The notes beneath the pieces were generated by a model. That model made no database searches. It saw only the letters and a list, made by a program, of their open reading frames with translations, and was not told the origin of the DNA. This document shows positions 31,001 through 43,341 of a stretch of DNA of 64,000 nt, piece after piece. Both the position numbers and the translations under genes were made by a program. Position 1 is the first letter of the stretch. Each line of letters begins with the position of its first letter. Source of the stretch: Hyaloraphidium curvatum (lineage: Eukaryota; Monoblepharomycota; Hyaloraphidiomycetes; Hyaloraphidiales; Hyaloraphidiaceae); the NCBI GenBank assembly GCA_025558095.1, contig JAIVFI010000001.1, positions 820,501 through 884,500 of the forward strand, in the 5' to 3' direction.

Positions 31001-34000
31001 AAGAGGCTCCCAGTGTGAGTTTTTGACGTTGAAGTAATTCACAGCGATGCCGATGGGAAGTTCCAGGGATAGCTGGTATGCCGCAGGTTAGCGACCCAAC
31101 CGTGCAAGCGAGCGGCGGCCTGGGACCAACCGCTCCAGACCACTCGGTCGCCCGGAGAGTGAGGGGCATGATCCGGATCTTTCAAAAGGCGAGGGCGTTT
31201 CAGACAGGGGCAGATGCTCGGCTGATACCGGATGCTCACGTTTATCATCTGGATCATTGGATCCGTAACGTCATCGATGAGCACAATCTCCAATCCGCCG
31301 ACCCTCAAATCCAGCTGCAGAGACGAGTGAATCGCCGATCACGCCCCCGGCGAACAGGATGACGCACGAGCTCCGACTTTCGAGTTCCGCTCTCGGTAAC
31401 CGCAGTGGTTCCTTCGACACCGAGCGAGTTCTCGGGCTCCGGTGCGGCCGATGCATCTTTCGGCGGATGTCCCGGCGTGCCGTTCGACGCATCGCCCTGC
31501 TGTGCGGAGGAAAACTGGCTTGCGATGCTCGCGAGCTTGCTAAACAGGGCAAAGTCCCGATACGAGAAACGGATGTCGAGCGGCCTTTCTGGGCTAACAT
31601 CGACCATGATCTTCACAGCCGTCGGTGAAGTCTCGTAGTGCGCGTTGAGATCGAAGCCCGTCACCAATCGGAACCTGCCCGGCGATTAGACAGCAAATTG
31701 GGGCCATCCGAAGCGCAGTACGCACCGATTCTCGCCGCGCTTGTCGTTCATGTTCGAGAGAAACATTCCTGGGGAGCTACACTGAGCCGCGATGACCCGG
31801 TACGGCGGGCCTCGAACCCACCAGCTTGGCGCAACTGGACCCTCGTCGCCGAGTCCTGGTACACGACGATCTGATCCACACAGAGGGACACGGCCTCCGT
31901 CTCCTTCACTTTCGGATCGCCGAGCACCGCGATCTCCGCGTCCACGACGACAATCTTGTATGAAAGAGGGCCCGTGGCTGCGGGACTCGGTGACGCAGCG
32001 GGTGCCGAAACTCTCGAAAGAACGACGGCATCGCCGCCACCTTCCTCGGTGGGAAGCTGCTTATAGTACTTGGGGTGCATGAACCATTCCCAGATGTCGA
32101 ATATGTAGTCCAGCGACAGAATGATCTTGAGGCTTTCCAAGGACACCGTGACCTCGGTCGCATTCTTCCGGTCGCGCGAGTAGCGCACCATCAGCTGGTT
32201 CTTGCCGTATCTGTTCGAGGGCACGACCTCCTTGAAAACGCTGATGCTTTTGGGCCGTGCGTCGCTTGCGGCAAAGGAATTGACCACGACTTCGGCATCG
32301 ATGGCTCCGAGGTTCGACATGGCCGTTTTCACCGTGATGCCGTTGATGGCAAACTGACCGAGGCCGGTGCTGGCTAGCGCCGACTCCCCGACATCCATGG
32401 AGTCGGCCGTGAAAATCTCCAGCGCAAGGCTCGCGATCGAGACCGTCAAGTCCATTGACACCCAGGAAGCTTCTCCCGGCAAGGCCGGGGGATGCACGAC
32501 GGAGCTCCCTCCGGATCCGCCAGTGCCTTCGGCATGGGACGTCACGAGGTCCCCTTCAGGCGGCGGAGACGGTGCAGCGGAGTGCGCCTGTCGTTCTGCG
32601 GTCCCGCTCTCGGCGGGCTTCGGCTGCATCAAATGATCCACCATCTCCAACACAATGGCGTACTGCTTTTCGTGCAGCCTGACGGCGGCTTCGCTGATGT
32701 CGGCGTCGACCTGCAGAATGTCAGACATTTCGCGTCGGTACGATGCGACGCATTCACCTGCAAAGCGGGGATGATGGGGTCCCGCATGTCTTGCCGGAAC
32801 TTCATCGCGACCTTCCAGTTAACGTCGCGAATGATTGCCAGTCGTTGTTCGAACGAGTTACTGGCGTCCAAGTAAATCGAAGACATAAGCTTCATAGACC
32901 GAACATCCAGCAGGATCTCGTTGATGACGTTCGATGGCGCGACGCTACCGTCCAAAGGCGCGCCGGTAGGCCCAAGAAACCTGTTTGAACAGCTTATCTC
33001 GCCGAGGTACGCCTCCAACATATCCCGCGAGTTCTCCAGAGGTCTTGGCAGGACGACAATTGGCGTCTTGATGAAGACCTTGAAGTGGAATCTGCCAGTC
33101 GCCTCCTGAAGATACGCCGCCGAGTTCGCGGCCGACCTGCAGAACTATCGCGGTCAAGCGAAGAGCAACCAGCGACCAGGCCAGACACGCACCGTCTCGC
33201 GGCTTCCATGGCCGCTCTTGCCGAGCTCAGATCGTTCAGCCATTCCAGGACGGCGAACAACAGGTAATCAAGGTAAACAATCCTGACAGACTCGGTCGAG
33301 AGCTCCACAGACGAGTCGTAGCCGGGAAAATCGGGATGTCTCATGTCATAGGTCTGGAATTTGAACTCGGCCACCTGGTCTCCGTTGAAGCGGACGAACT
33401 CGGAGAACCCAGGTCGGCGCCTCATGTCGTCCTCTATCGTGAGCGATCCGAGTCGGCCGGAAACCGTGATCGTTTCCTTGAGGTGGATCGACAAAGCGCC
33501 TTGGCCCAAGGTTCCAGAAGCGATCCGAGAGCCGCGCCGGTTCACGATGAGAGCGATCTGCGTCATGCTCAAATCGATAGTCATCGCAGTGGCCACCGCG
33601 GTCTGCTCGCCCCCAGCTGTCACGTTGGCGCGGGTCGCCGTTGCTCCGTCCGTCCGAGACGCTGGATCGCCAGCAGGGACCGGAATAGAATCCGTTTCCT
33701 TGAGGACCTCGAGGGTATTCGATGGGCCACCCTTTTCCGCCGGTGGAGATGCGAAGGTGACCATGACAAAGTCTTGGATTTGAAGGAGCGAATCCGCGGT
33801 CAGCATCAGCGTGACCGACGCGAAGGAAACCACAACGGTGTGATCCAGGCCGGCGAAGTCCGGGTGCGATCTCTGAAGCCCACGATATGCAACCTCAATG
33901 AACCATTGTGATCCGCCTTCCTTGAGCTCCTGTTCATCCGTTGTGCTTTCCAACAGCATGTCGAACTCGGGTCCGTAGGTCTGCATTCGGTCGACGATGG

Positions 34001-37000
34001 CCACTTTGCCCACGAAAACTCCGACCTCGAGATCCAAGGGCCGGACCGTCACGTCGACGCCGAAGTTGGTGACACGCAGGTCAGCCAGCGGTTTCTCGTC
34101 CGGAACCGTGTCTGCAACGTCAGGCCCAATCGACCGGCGCACCGATGCCGACATGGTGTTGACCTTTAGCTTGAAAAGTACGGATACGTGGGTGTAATCG
34201 TCCTTTGATGGCGGCGGCACCGCGGCAGCATCTTTTGCCACCAAAGGTGCTTCGGGAGCATCGAAGAAACTGTCACCGGCAACAATCTCGGGGTCGCCGG
34301 TCGGGAACAGCGCGGGAGTCGAAAACCCGAGGCCCGTGATCGTCCGTTGCGTCCTCTTCTTTGCTGATGCGTCCAAAGCCGGTGGCGGCCCACCATGTGC
34401 ACTGTTACTGCCAATCAGTATCTGGACAGCGTTCATTACACCCCTGTACTTGTGATCAGAAAAGTTCAGATGAAGCCTGTCGACACTGAGAGCAAGCCGG
34501 AGACGTGGCAGTTCCGCTTCGTTGGGCAGCAGGCATGCTTCAATGACCAGTTCCAAGTCAATCCTTTCGAAAACATGGTACGCGGGATCGGCAACCGGTG
34601 CCACGAGCTGCTCGATGCAGGTCTTGAAGTCCCTGCCCATTACAAGCTGATGACGCGGCTCAAATGAGCTTCACTCGCGGCAACAAAGCGATGCAGACCC
34701 ACCTGGACGTTCCTGAGCTCGCAAGAATACCGATCGTACATGGAGGCTTTGAGGCGCTCGTAGTCCCGATCGTCCAGTGCCTTCCCTTGTCGATTCCTTA
34801 TGTCCCTCTTCAGCTCGGGGTCCACGGGCTTGCTTTCCACGATCAGGCGACCCATGTCCAGAACGACAAGGGGAGACGAGGGATCGGTGACGCTGCACCG
34901 CGACGTGAGACGGTTGGACCGGGTCGGAACGGCGTTGAAGCCACCTTTCGGGCACGACAATAACCGGCGCTTCGGCATCGATGTGCAGCACCGTGGTCTT
35001 TTTCTGGAGGAGAATGAACTCGAAGCCGGCCCTCGTCTGCCAAGTTAGACCCTTGATGGTGTCCTCGGCAGCGTACTGCGTATCGTCAATTCCACGACTC
35101 GGGCACACACGCGTGGTCCAACCTTGATCATCTCCACGGTGTCGCTTTCGCTTTCTGGCCTCGAGAAGAACTTCGTGACCGCCGTGATGGCCAACGGATT
35201 GTGCACGTATTCGACCGGCAGCATTTCAAGCTTCACGTCGTGGTCCACCGAGTCGTTGCCCGGTGGATTCTGCTCGTACGAGAGAAAGAAGAAAGGCTTC
35301 GAGTCTCGTTCCAAGGTCTTCAAGTCCTTGGACTGTTTGGCGGACATCAACACAGGATAGAGGGTGCCCGGTGTGGAGTTGTCCTGCAGCGTGATGTTGC
35401 CAATCTTGGCGTCCGATTTGAAAGACGTCGGGCGCTGGAAGTACGACCCGCGGAGCCCCTCAAAGACGATCGAGACCAGGTCCGTGGTCGTGCCGGCATC
35501 GCTCCGGGTCTTGAGGTTGATGGAGCCAGACGTTAAGGCAAACGCAACTTGAAATAGGACATGCTGCGTGGCGAGCTATTGAATCTGGCCCACGGATTGG
35601 CTGCACAAACTCTCACATCGGGCGGGAAAACCATGTCCCGCTGAGGCTCGTCGGGATTGTACTCGATCATCTTGTAGATCCTCTGGATGTCTTCCTCTGT
35701 CAGAGCTGGTTCGGGCTGCGACGAGTGTCAACCGCCGGCCGCCAAAGCTCGAGCAATAGGAGCTTTACTTGTTCCACGGCAGCCTTGTCCGGTTCAGCGC
35801 TCGCCCCGCTCCACCAACTCGAAATCCAGCCAAACGTGGACTTGCTCGCTGTCGGAGGGTTGCTGCGGGGTTCGGATGCGGCTGCAAGAGGTGCCGAACT
35901 CGAGGACGGTGGTTGTTGCGGGCTCGCCTTAGGAGCCGGGCCCTCCTTTTTGAGGTCTATGGCGACCATTACGCGGTAACGTCGAAGGTCATCGAACGAG
36001 AGCTTGCGTTCCAACGCCTCGAGCCCCATGCTCTCCTGAAAAAGCGAGTCGTCGACCGCCTCCCCTGGCGAAAGCGCGTTTGCACAACTCACGTCGATTG
36101 AAAGCACTGCTCCAGTCTTCACTTTTCTCCAGAGGCGAAGGTAGGCGACCCGGTCGTCCCTGCGCTCCCTGATGAAATCCCACGTCCACTTTCGATTCCG
36201 CTCGTGGATGTCGAAGAGCACGGCCTTTCCGGCAAAGCGGATCCAAGCGCCGGGATCCATCTTGGGGGTGACTCCGCGTGGTGGGTGGAGGGCCCGGTAC
36301 TGATCCATGCGGAGTCGCTCAGCGCATGACCATGGCTGGGAACTCGAGATCCTACCCTTTGCGCGATGGTGAAGGCGGTAAAGCCACCCAGGAGCAGCAT
36401 GACGCTGGAGTATTGGTTGTTGTCGAGGACGAGAGCGAATTCGTTGAATTCAAAGTCGCCGACGTTTGGGTTGCCCCGGACAACCTGTTTCTTGTGCATC
36501 GTGAGCTGCGGGACGGGGAACATCAGCGCGATCCTCCACTGCGCCGTCCCGACTTGCCTTGCCCGTCCCTGAAACGGGACGCAGCACATATTGGTGGCTT
36601 GGCATGTTGCTTGCGGTAGCGATCTGTAGGGGTTGCAGATAACCACAAGACCGCTACGCCCCTGCGGCAAAGGCCTACGTTGCGCTTGAAAGCAGCCAAA
36701 AACTCGTCCAACGAGGCGAAAGATCCGGCCCACATCTCTGTATCGGTGTTGAAGTACGCTGCAAGAGATCGCAGTTCGAGGAGCTGTCAACGGCAGAGGA
36801 ATCCATCAGCCACGCTGCGAGTGGCGCAAGGCAAGCCTGCAGTCCTGACTTTGTAGGTCACGTCATCTGTAGATGCAAACGCCGGCTTCCAATCCTTCGT
36901 GGTAGTATGGGCAGACAGCGTCGACAGCGTGAAACCGACGGCAAAGGGGTGCTGGAAGCACGAGCAACCATGAACGTCACGGGTGGGGCTTTTTGAAGCT

Positions 37001-37763
37001 GTACGTACGGAAGCGTTGCTTGTCTTGTCCTCATAGCGGATATGGATGTTTTCGATCGTGACCTCGAGGTTGTTAACGATCTTTCGCACCAACGACGAAA
37101 CGAACGACTCCTGCTGAACTTGAGACGCCTGGTCTAGAATCATCACAACCATAGCGTCAAAGCTGTCACCCATCTCAAGAACACGGACCTACCTTGCTTG
37201 TCTCCCGTCACGGTCGATATGAGGAGTTCGTCAAACGTGGCCAGCTTGTCCATCTTTGCCTTCTGGAGGCGCTCCTCCTCCAGCACCGGGTCGTACTTCC
37301 AAGTTGTCTACGTCAGGCTCGGACCAAGCCCAGACGCACGGCGACACGTGCCTCCGACTCCGCCTTCGGCCCCGCGAGCACGTATAGATCCTTCACTTGA
37401 ACCCTGACAGAGGAGCCACTCAAATCGCTCCACGGGATGACTAGCTTGAGCTCCCCAAGATAGCCTTCGCTCAATCGTAAGCATACGTAGGCCCAGGATG
37501 GCGACACGGCTGCCCCACCCTCCACGACATCGATCGGGAGGTTGAACTTGTCCAGAGCCTCCCGCTTCAGCCTCAAGTTCCGCAGCACGACATCGCCTCC
37601 AGATAGGGTCAACATCGTCCCCGACAAGCAGCACAACGCGTCGAAACGCGTCGCGACGCGACCCACCCTTCCAGACCGCCACGTTGAGCTGCGACTGCTC
37701 CAAGTTCTGAACATACTGCCCCACGGTTCGGTTCAAGACCGAGGCCAGGAGGTTCTCTAGCAT
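25002..37763 (-). CDS. VPS13: VPS13-family bridge-like lipid transfer protein
   Basis: Giant rod-shaped protein that moves lipids between membranes at contact sites. The start [18 protein letters not shown] and [11 protein letters not shown] is a chorein N-terminal domain. Exon 2 follows after an intron with [21 protein letters not shown] and [14 protein letters not shown]. Later blocks match VPS13: [47 protein letters not shown] (about 34.5 kb) and, near the C-terminus at 26.3 kb, [20 protein letters not shown] with [11 protein letters not shown], the ATG2/VPS13-type C-terminal helix region. The final exon ends LEISRRRE. Many short introns interrupt the gene. I estimate 3,500-3,900 residues, but exon boundaries were checked only at the ends. 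Confidence 0.9.
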
Positions 37764-38088
37764 GCTGCCCGAGAGCTACGGCCGACCGAGCGGTCGCCGC
37801 CGCACTCTGGCGCCGCCCCAGTCAAGTCCGCGATCGGTGCCGCGACCGCGGACGCAGCGATCGAGAAGAAGCCGACACCGCAGCGTCCCCCGACCAGCTG
37901 CTGACGATGAAGCAGCACTAAGAACGTGTACCGTCCCCGCGCATATTGGCGGTTGGGCGATGGGGCGAGATCGGTGCCGGCTGGGTGCCCCCCGCGGCCG
38001 GGCGACGCATCGATCCTGATCAGCCCGCTGAGGACGCCCAAAACACCAGGCGTCCTTGGGGCCAGGCTCCGACGCTCACTCTACTCCG
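37764..38088. promoter_or_regulatory. Divergent promoter region, VPS13 / HECT ligase
   Basis: The two start codons are about 325 bases apart. Very GC-rich, without repeats. A further 5' exon of the HECT gene could lie here; I see no confident one. Confidence 0.35.
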
Positions 38089-40893
38089 ATGAGGCGCTCG
38101 GCGGCACACGGCAGTCAACCATCGTCCGTGCAGCGGGCGAATGGCGCCTCTCCGGCTCCGAGTCCGGCGCCCTCAGCCCCGAATGCCGCAACCACCGTGG
38201 GACTTGGCTTTTCGACGGCTTCTCCGCGAGTCGCTGACTCCGGTGCTACCCACCAGACTCAGCATTGTGTATGCTGCGATACGGCTCTGCGCTTCCCGGC
38301 CGAGGTGCCAGCGTTCCGGTCGGTCGCCCCGGGCAACCTCTATGTCCGCACTGACTCCGGCGACACGCGACAGATGTGTCGTTTGCGACACCATCTGCGA
38401 CCTGAACCCGACATCTGCGCCGAAGAATCCGCAGCCTTTGACCTTGGAGAAGGTCCGCCTTTATGCCACCGCGGTGTCGAACAAGACATGCGAACCGCCG
38501 GTGTTTCGGACCATGCTGGCGAACGCTTTTGGGAGCTCGTACAACCTAAATCGGAGCTTCCCGAAGGGTAACGTCGGCTTGCAGAACCCGGGCGTGGACA
38601 TGGCCGACGTGCGGGAGGCGTACCGAATAGTTGGGAGGATGGCTCCCGACTTTACCGAGGCCATCACGGAGGGAATGGAAAAGACCCTTCGGAGGCCGGG
38701 TCGTCGACTTGCGGAAGCGCAGGACGTTCGCTTCCTTCTCGTCCTGTTGGATTATCCTCTTTTCGTGAAGCAGTCTGCGGAGCAGGCTCACCGGTACCAC
38801 CAGCTGCTATCCCGCTTGCTGGGGCTCATGAGCACTCTGAGCAACGATCTTCACCGGCATCTTGTGTCGTGGTTCACCTTGGACCCGGAAGACGTGTTCC
38901 ACCGGCGCGTGGACATGATCAACTACTTCTTGACTTTCCGTCTCACCCGCGTGGAGGGTATGCGCGAACGGTATCCGACGGACTGGTGCGTGAAGGCGGC
39001 GGCCCGCGTCATGGCGCTGTTGTGTGAGTGAATTCAAGGCTCTCTCGGTGATGACGTCTCTGACGTTGCGGAGCAGTCGCCGCCAACGGCATGAGGACGC
39101 GCGGACGGCTTCCGACCGCCGTGTTTTACAACTCGGTGATCGACTACCTCGATTTCCAGAAGGATTTCCAGCGGTGGCAGGAAGAACGAGGTCTCTTCAG
39201 CTTCTGCCAGTATCCCTTCCTTATCTCGCTCGGGTCAAAGATGCTCATCCTGGAGTTCGATGCCAAACGGACCATGGGCGAGTGCGGCTTATGTTCGCTG
39301 CGGCAAATTCGGCTGATGTCCTCTGCAGCGGAGAAATTCCGGGAAGCCTTCGTCATCTCGGCGCTGCACGGCCTTCCCACAGATCCCTTCTTGTCCCTCC
39401 ATGTGCGCAGGAACCACCTCGTGGAGGATTCGTTGAACCAGCTTTCGAAGCTGCGGGCGGTAGACCTCAAAAAGCGGCTGCGCATCGAGTTTGTTAACGA
39501 GGACGGTGAGATAAGGCGGCGGGTCTTATAGCGTCGAGGATGCTAACCACGTCTTTGCACAGGCGTCGACGCTGGTTCGCCTCGCGTGGCTGTCGCCATT
39601 TGCCGATCCTCACCGCTGAATTCCCTCAGGTGGTCTTACAAAGGAGTGGTTTCTGCTGCTCGTTCGCCAGTTGCTCGATCCGAACTACGGGTTGTTCGTG
39701 TACGACGAGGACTCGCGGTTGGCGTGGTTCAATTCCTGGAGCTTCGAGGTAGCGACGAGTGCTTGCTTTTGGGCGCAGCAAACTGACGAGTGTCTTGCGA
39801 ATCAGACCACCGCCGAGTACCACTTGATCGGGATGGTCATCGGATTGGCCATCTACCAATCCACCATCCTCGATATTCCGTTCCCCCCGGCTCTTTACAA
39901 GAAGCTTCTGGGTCATCCTCCGACTTTCGAAGATTTCACGATCCTGCACCCCGCTCTCGGCCGCGGCCTGCAGCAGATGCTGGCATTCGATGGCTCCGTC
40001 CAGGTGCGCCGTTGCGGATGCCATGCCAGTCCGCCGGTGCTCACCGGGTGGCAAACAGGACGTGTTCTGCAGGGAGTTCGTTGTCGAAGTCGAGTACTTT
40101 GGCAAGACGGAACGAGTACCGCTCAAGGACGGGGGCGAGCGCATACCCGTGACAAACCAAAATCGACAAGAGTATGTCAACCTGCTCGTGGACTGGACGT
40201 TCAACAAGCAAGCCGCGAAGCAGTTTGAGGCCTTCAAGTCTGGTTTCGACACGGTGTGCAGGGGCTCGCCGCTGACCCTGCTCAAGCCCGATGGTGCGTA
40301 GCGCAGCGCATTATGCGATTGGAAGGCCATTCGCTGAAGCACGGTGTCGGAAGAACTCGAACTGCTCGTCCGCGGCGACCCGGAGATTGACTTCAAGGGC
40401 TTGGTGGGTAGACGAGGCGATTGGACAGCTGCGGAACGCAAAGACTCATCCCATGATCGCAGGAGGCCGTGGCAGAGTACGAAGGCTTCACAAAGGAAGA
40501 GCCAGTCATTCGGTGGCTGTGGGAGACGGTGGCGTCGTATCCACCCGAGTCGCAACGGAAGTTCCTCATGTTCTTCACCGGCTCGGACCGCGTCATCCCG
40601 ACCGGGTCGCACACGATGCAGGTCAAAGTGTCGTGCGCCGGTGTGTTGCTTTCGTTTCCGCCACGATTGAGCTCATTCCTCTGTGCCCTGCCTGTAGGAC
40701 CCGATTCCGAGAGGCTACCAGGTAGGAGGATCGTCATCTGAAGTCTGGGCGGGTTCGCTGACGGACCGTATCGTTTGCAGTTGCGCACACGTGCTTCAAT
40801 CAGATCTTGCTATACCGCTACTCTTCAAAGCACAAGCTGGACCAGAAGCTGCGCATGGCGATCAACGAGAGCTCGGGCTTTGCGTTGAAGTAG
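38089..40893 (+). CDS. HUL4: HECT-type E3 ubiquitin ligase with LSD1-like zinc finger (HUL4-like)
   Basis: Transfers ubiquitin through a catalytic cysteine. After a Ser/Ala/Pro-rich start, a split zinc finger (HCVCCDTALRFPAEVPAF | RCVVCDTI) matches the LSD1-type pattern once an intron at about 38319-38371 is removed. A HECT-ligase middle region follows (ALLDYPLF-type helices, LPTAVFYNSVIDYLDFQ). The HECT domain is assembled from several exons. A 12-base microexon (39563-39574) supplies VDAG within NEDGVDAGGLTKEW, and a 24-base exon (40698-40721) supplies PDSERLP. The last exon begins VAHTCFNQILL with catalytic Cys at 40792-40794 and ends FALK at 40893. The zinc finger plus HECT layout is that of fungal HUL4-type ligases. 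Confidence 0.85.
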
Positions 40894-40903
40894 CTGTCTT
40901 TAT

Positions 40904-43245
40904 TCAATCATCTATGAGCACCGGCCCTGCAACCTCGTTGTCGGCCGGCACTTTGCGGACCGTTTCCGCAGCAGGCGGCGGCAGCGCTGTTTCTTCAGCG
41001 GCAGCCGCCACTAGCGTCTTGCGCGGTCTGAGTTCCGGCCGAGTCAGGATTTGGCGCTGTTTGCTGCAGGGTAGGTTTAGCGACCCGTAACCAAACGCCG
41101 ATAATCCAACGCACCGGCTCAGGACGAAGAGGAAGAAGGAGCTTATCCCCTCGTCGTCATCCTGGTCCACGCGCACGTCCAGCACCGTGCCGTGGGTGAT
41201 ACCGAGATCTTCTAGCGTCCTCTCCAAGACGTCGTCTTCGACGTCGGGATCGTATAGAAGCCTGTAGCGAGCAAAGGTCATTGAACGAGAATCGACGCAG
41301 TCCAGGGCAGGTAGACTTGCCTGGACCCGTTCTCGATCGTGAGCTCCCCTGGCAAGCCGAGGCCAGATTCGGCGTCGCGCAGCACGTCTTCGACGAGTCC
41401 CCCGAGGGTGGTCTCGGCCGTGTCGATGGCCAGGACGCAGAAGCCAGACTGGCACACGGCGCATTCCGGGTTTGGCGGCCGGAGGCCCTCCTTGCCGAAC
41501 GCATCCGGGTCCCCGATCACCCTCTTGTTCTTGGTGTAGACCACCGAGCAGGTATCCAGGTCCCCGGCAAGGATCTTGAAAGCTTCCAGCACTATGAAGC
41601 CCGCCACGATCGCGTTGGTGGTTGCTACCGCCGGAATGATGTTGCCGGCCATCTCTGCGCGCAGATGCGGGGCTCATGCGGCCGACCCCGACGGCGGGCA
41701 AGCTGCGGCGCACCTTTGCTCTTGAACCTGCTCAGCATCGGGATCCCGTAGACGGCCGCGCGAAGATTTGCCGTCGCAGCGACAAAGTCCATCACGTCGT
41801 CGTCGTCCTTGTCGAACGAGAGGCTGGCACTCGGGTCCGTCTGCCGGTCGGCGAGCAGCCGGGAACAAAGCTTTTCGACGCTCGAAGTGAACATGTCCAT
41901 GTTGTCCTCCAGGCTTCCGACCTTCTGGTCCCTCGCGGCCCTGCTCGCACCTTCTTGAGCAGCTGGCGCTCCCGGCGCAGAGGCCCCGTCCCCGTTGAGC
42001 CTGCGCCGCTTACTGTCGCCCTTGATGCTGCCGTCGAGCGGTGTCGGAGGGGTCCTCGTCTTCCACAGGTCCTTCATCTCCAGCAAGCGCTTGACGTCGG
42101 AGACAAACACCTGCCGCCGGGCCGTGAGCGACGGCTCCTCCAATCTGCCGCAGCCACCGGACCTTCTCAAAAAGCAAGGTGGGAAAGGCCTCACTCCCGA
42201 TGGAGCCGCGAAGTTCCTTTAGTGCGGCAGCCTCCCGCTTGAGGTTTTCTATCTCCTCGGCTGTTCCGGAGGGTCAGTCACGATTCGCACACATCACAGG
42301 TGCACTTGCCGTTATCGGAGCCGAAATCGGTGTTCCCGTTATCCTCCTCGTCGGCTTCCGGGCCGAAGATCTGGCTGCAAACCGGCGTCAGGACGCAAGC
42401 GAACCACAACCCGCAGCGAGCAGCACCTGAAGAGATAGTCCTTGGCCCACACGATACAGTGGATCGGCAGCGACGGCGTGCTCCGAATGGTGCAGACCGC
42501 AAAGGTCTTTGGCGTCGGTACCGGCTGACAGTCGTAGCAAGCCGTCTTTCCCTGCGTCGGACGACATCAACGCGGGTTCCGACAACGAGCTCCGGGTCGG
42601 CGCAACCTTGCTGATGACCGATACCTGGCCGGCGTAACCCGCGGTGCCGGATTCGACGAGCGGCACGTTGGCTGCGAGACACATACGGTTCACGTACCGC
42701 CGGGCGTCTGGGGACTGCGATCAGCTGCGCCAGAGCACCGGGAACCTCGGCTGCGCGCTGACCGATGTTGTCCAGAGCATTCACCACCAGGGTGAAGCCA
42801 CTGAACCACTCGACGTCAAACTGCTTGTCCTTGATGTTGGCGTGGTACGAGAAGACCTTGGCGTCGGGATTGAACTGCAGCGCCGTCTCCCGCGCGACCT
42901 GCAAAGCATTCAGCCCGCCGGCAGCGTGTGAGGCCGACCAGCCCCACGTGAGCTTTGGACTTGGAGATGTGCTGCCGCTGGAAGAGAAACTGCCGGTTGA
43001 GATTCGACAGGTCTATCGTGTCGAGGTCGACCTGGCGAGGTCCACGTCCGTGAATGGCCCCATGCGACTGGCCGTGAGCCGGCTCGCACCACGTGGATCT
43101 CCCCGAAGCCGCTGAGCACCAGGTTCTTCAGGAGCTCGCACCCGATTCCGCCGGCGCCGACCATGAGGACGCGACTGGACGCGATCTTGGCATGCTGGCC
43201 GCCCAGGTTGGACGCCAGGAAGCCCGTGCGGTCCGCCACCATCAT
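40904..43245 (-). CDS. UBA2: SUMO-activating enzyme subunit 2 (UBA2/SAE2)
   Basis: Catalytic E1 subunit for SUMO, partner of AOS1. From [13 protein letters not shown], the adenylation domain reads [20 protein letters not shown]. Removal of introns at about 43005-43062 and 42898-42946 gives [19 protein letters not shown] and [36 protein letters not shown] is followed by [12 protein letters not shown] and the catalytic Cys in [20 protein letters not shown]. The zinc cysteines NPECAVCQ, the [18 protein letters not shown] helix and the ubiquitin-fold domain follow, ending GPVLIDD. An upstream in-frame Met at 43343 overlaps the CRLS1 start codon, but homology favours 43245. Confidence 0.92.
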
Positions 43246-43341
43246 TTTGGCCCGTAAGATACGTTTGAGCTCCCAGTTCGCTCTCCCCTGGAAGAGTCCG
43301 TGAAGAGTGGCTGTGCAAGGCGAGACGGCCTTCCCCTTCCC
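43246..43341. promoter_or_regulatory. Divergent promoter region, UBA2 / CRLS1
   Basis: About 96 bases separate the preferred starts. If the upstream UBA2 Met is used, the two ATGs overlap in the palindrome CATG at 43341-43344 and no spacer remains. Confidence 0.4.

Noticed and set aside
25002-37763. Several separate genes in the 12.8-kb minus-strand region
   Set aside because: Exons throughout follow the order of a single VPS13 protein from chorein start to C-terminal helix region, separated by short phase-compatible introns.
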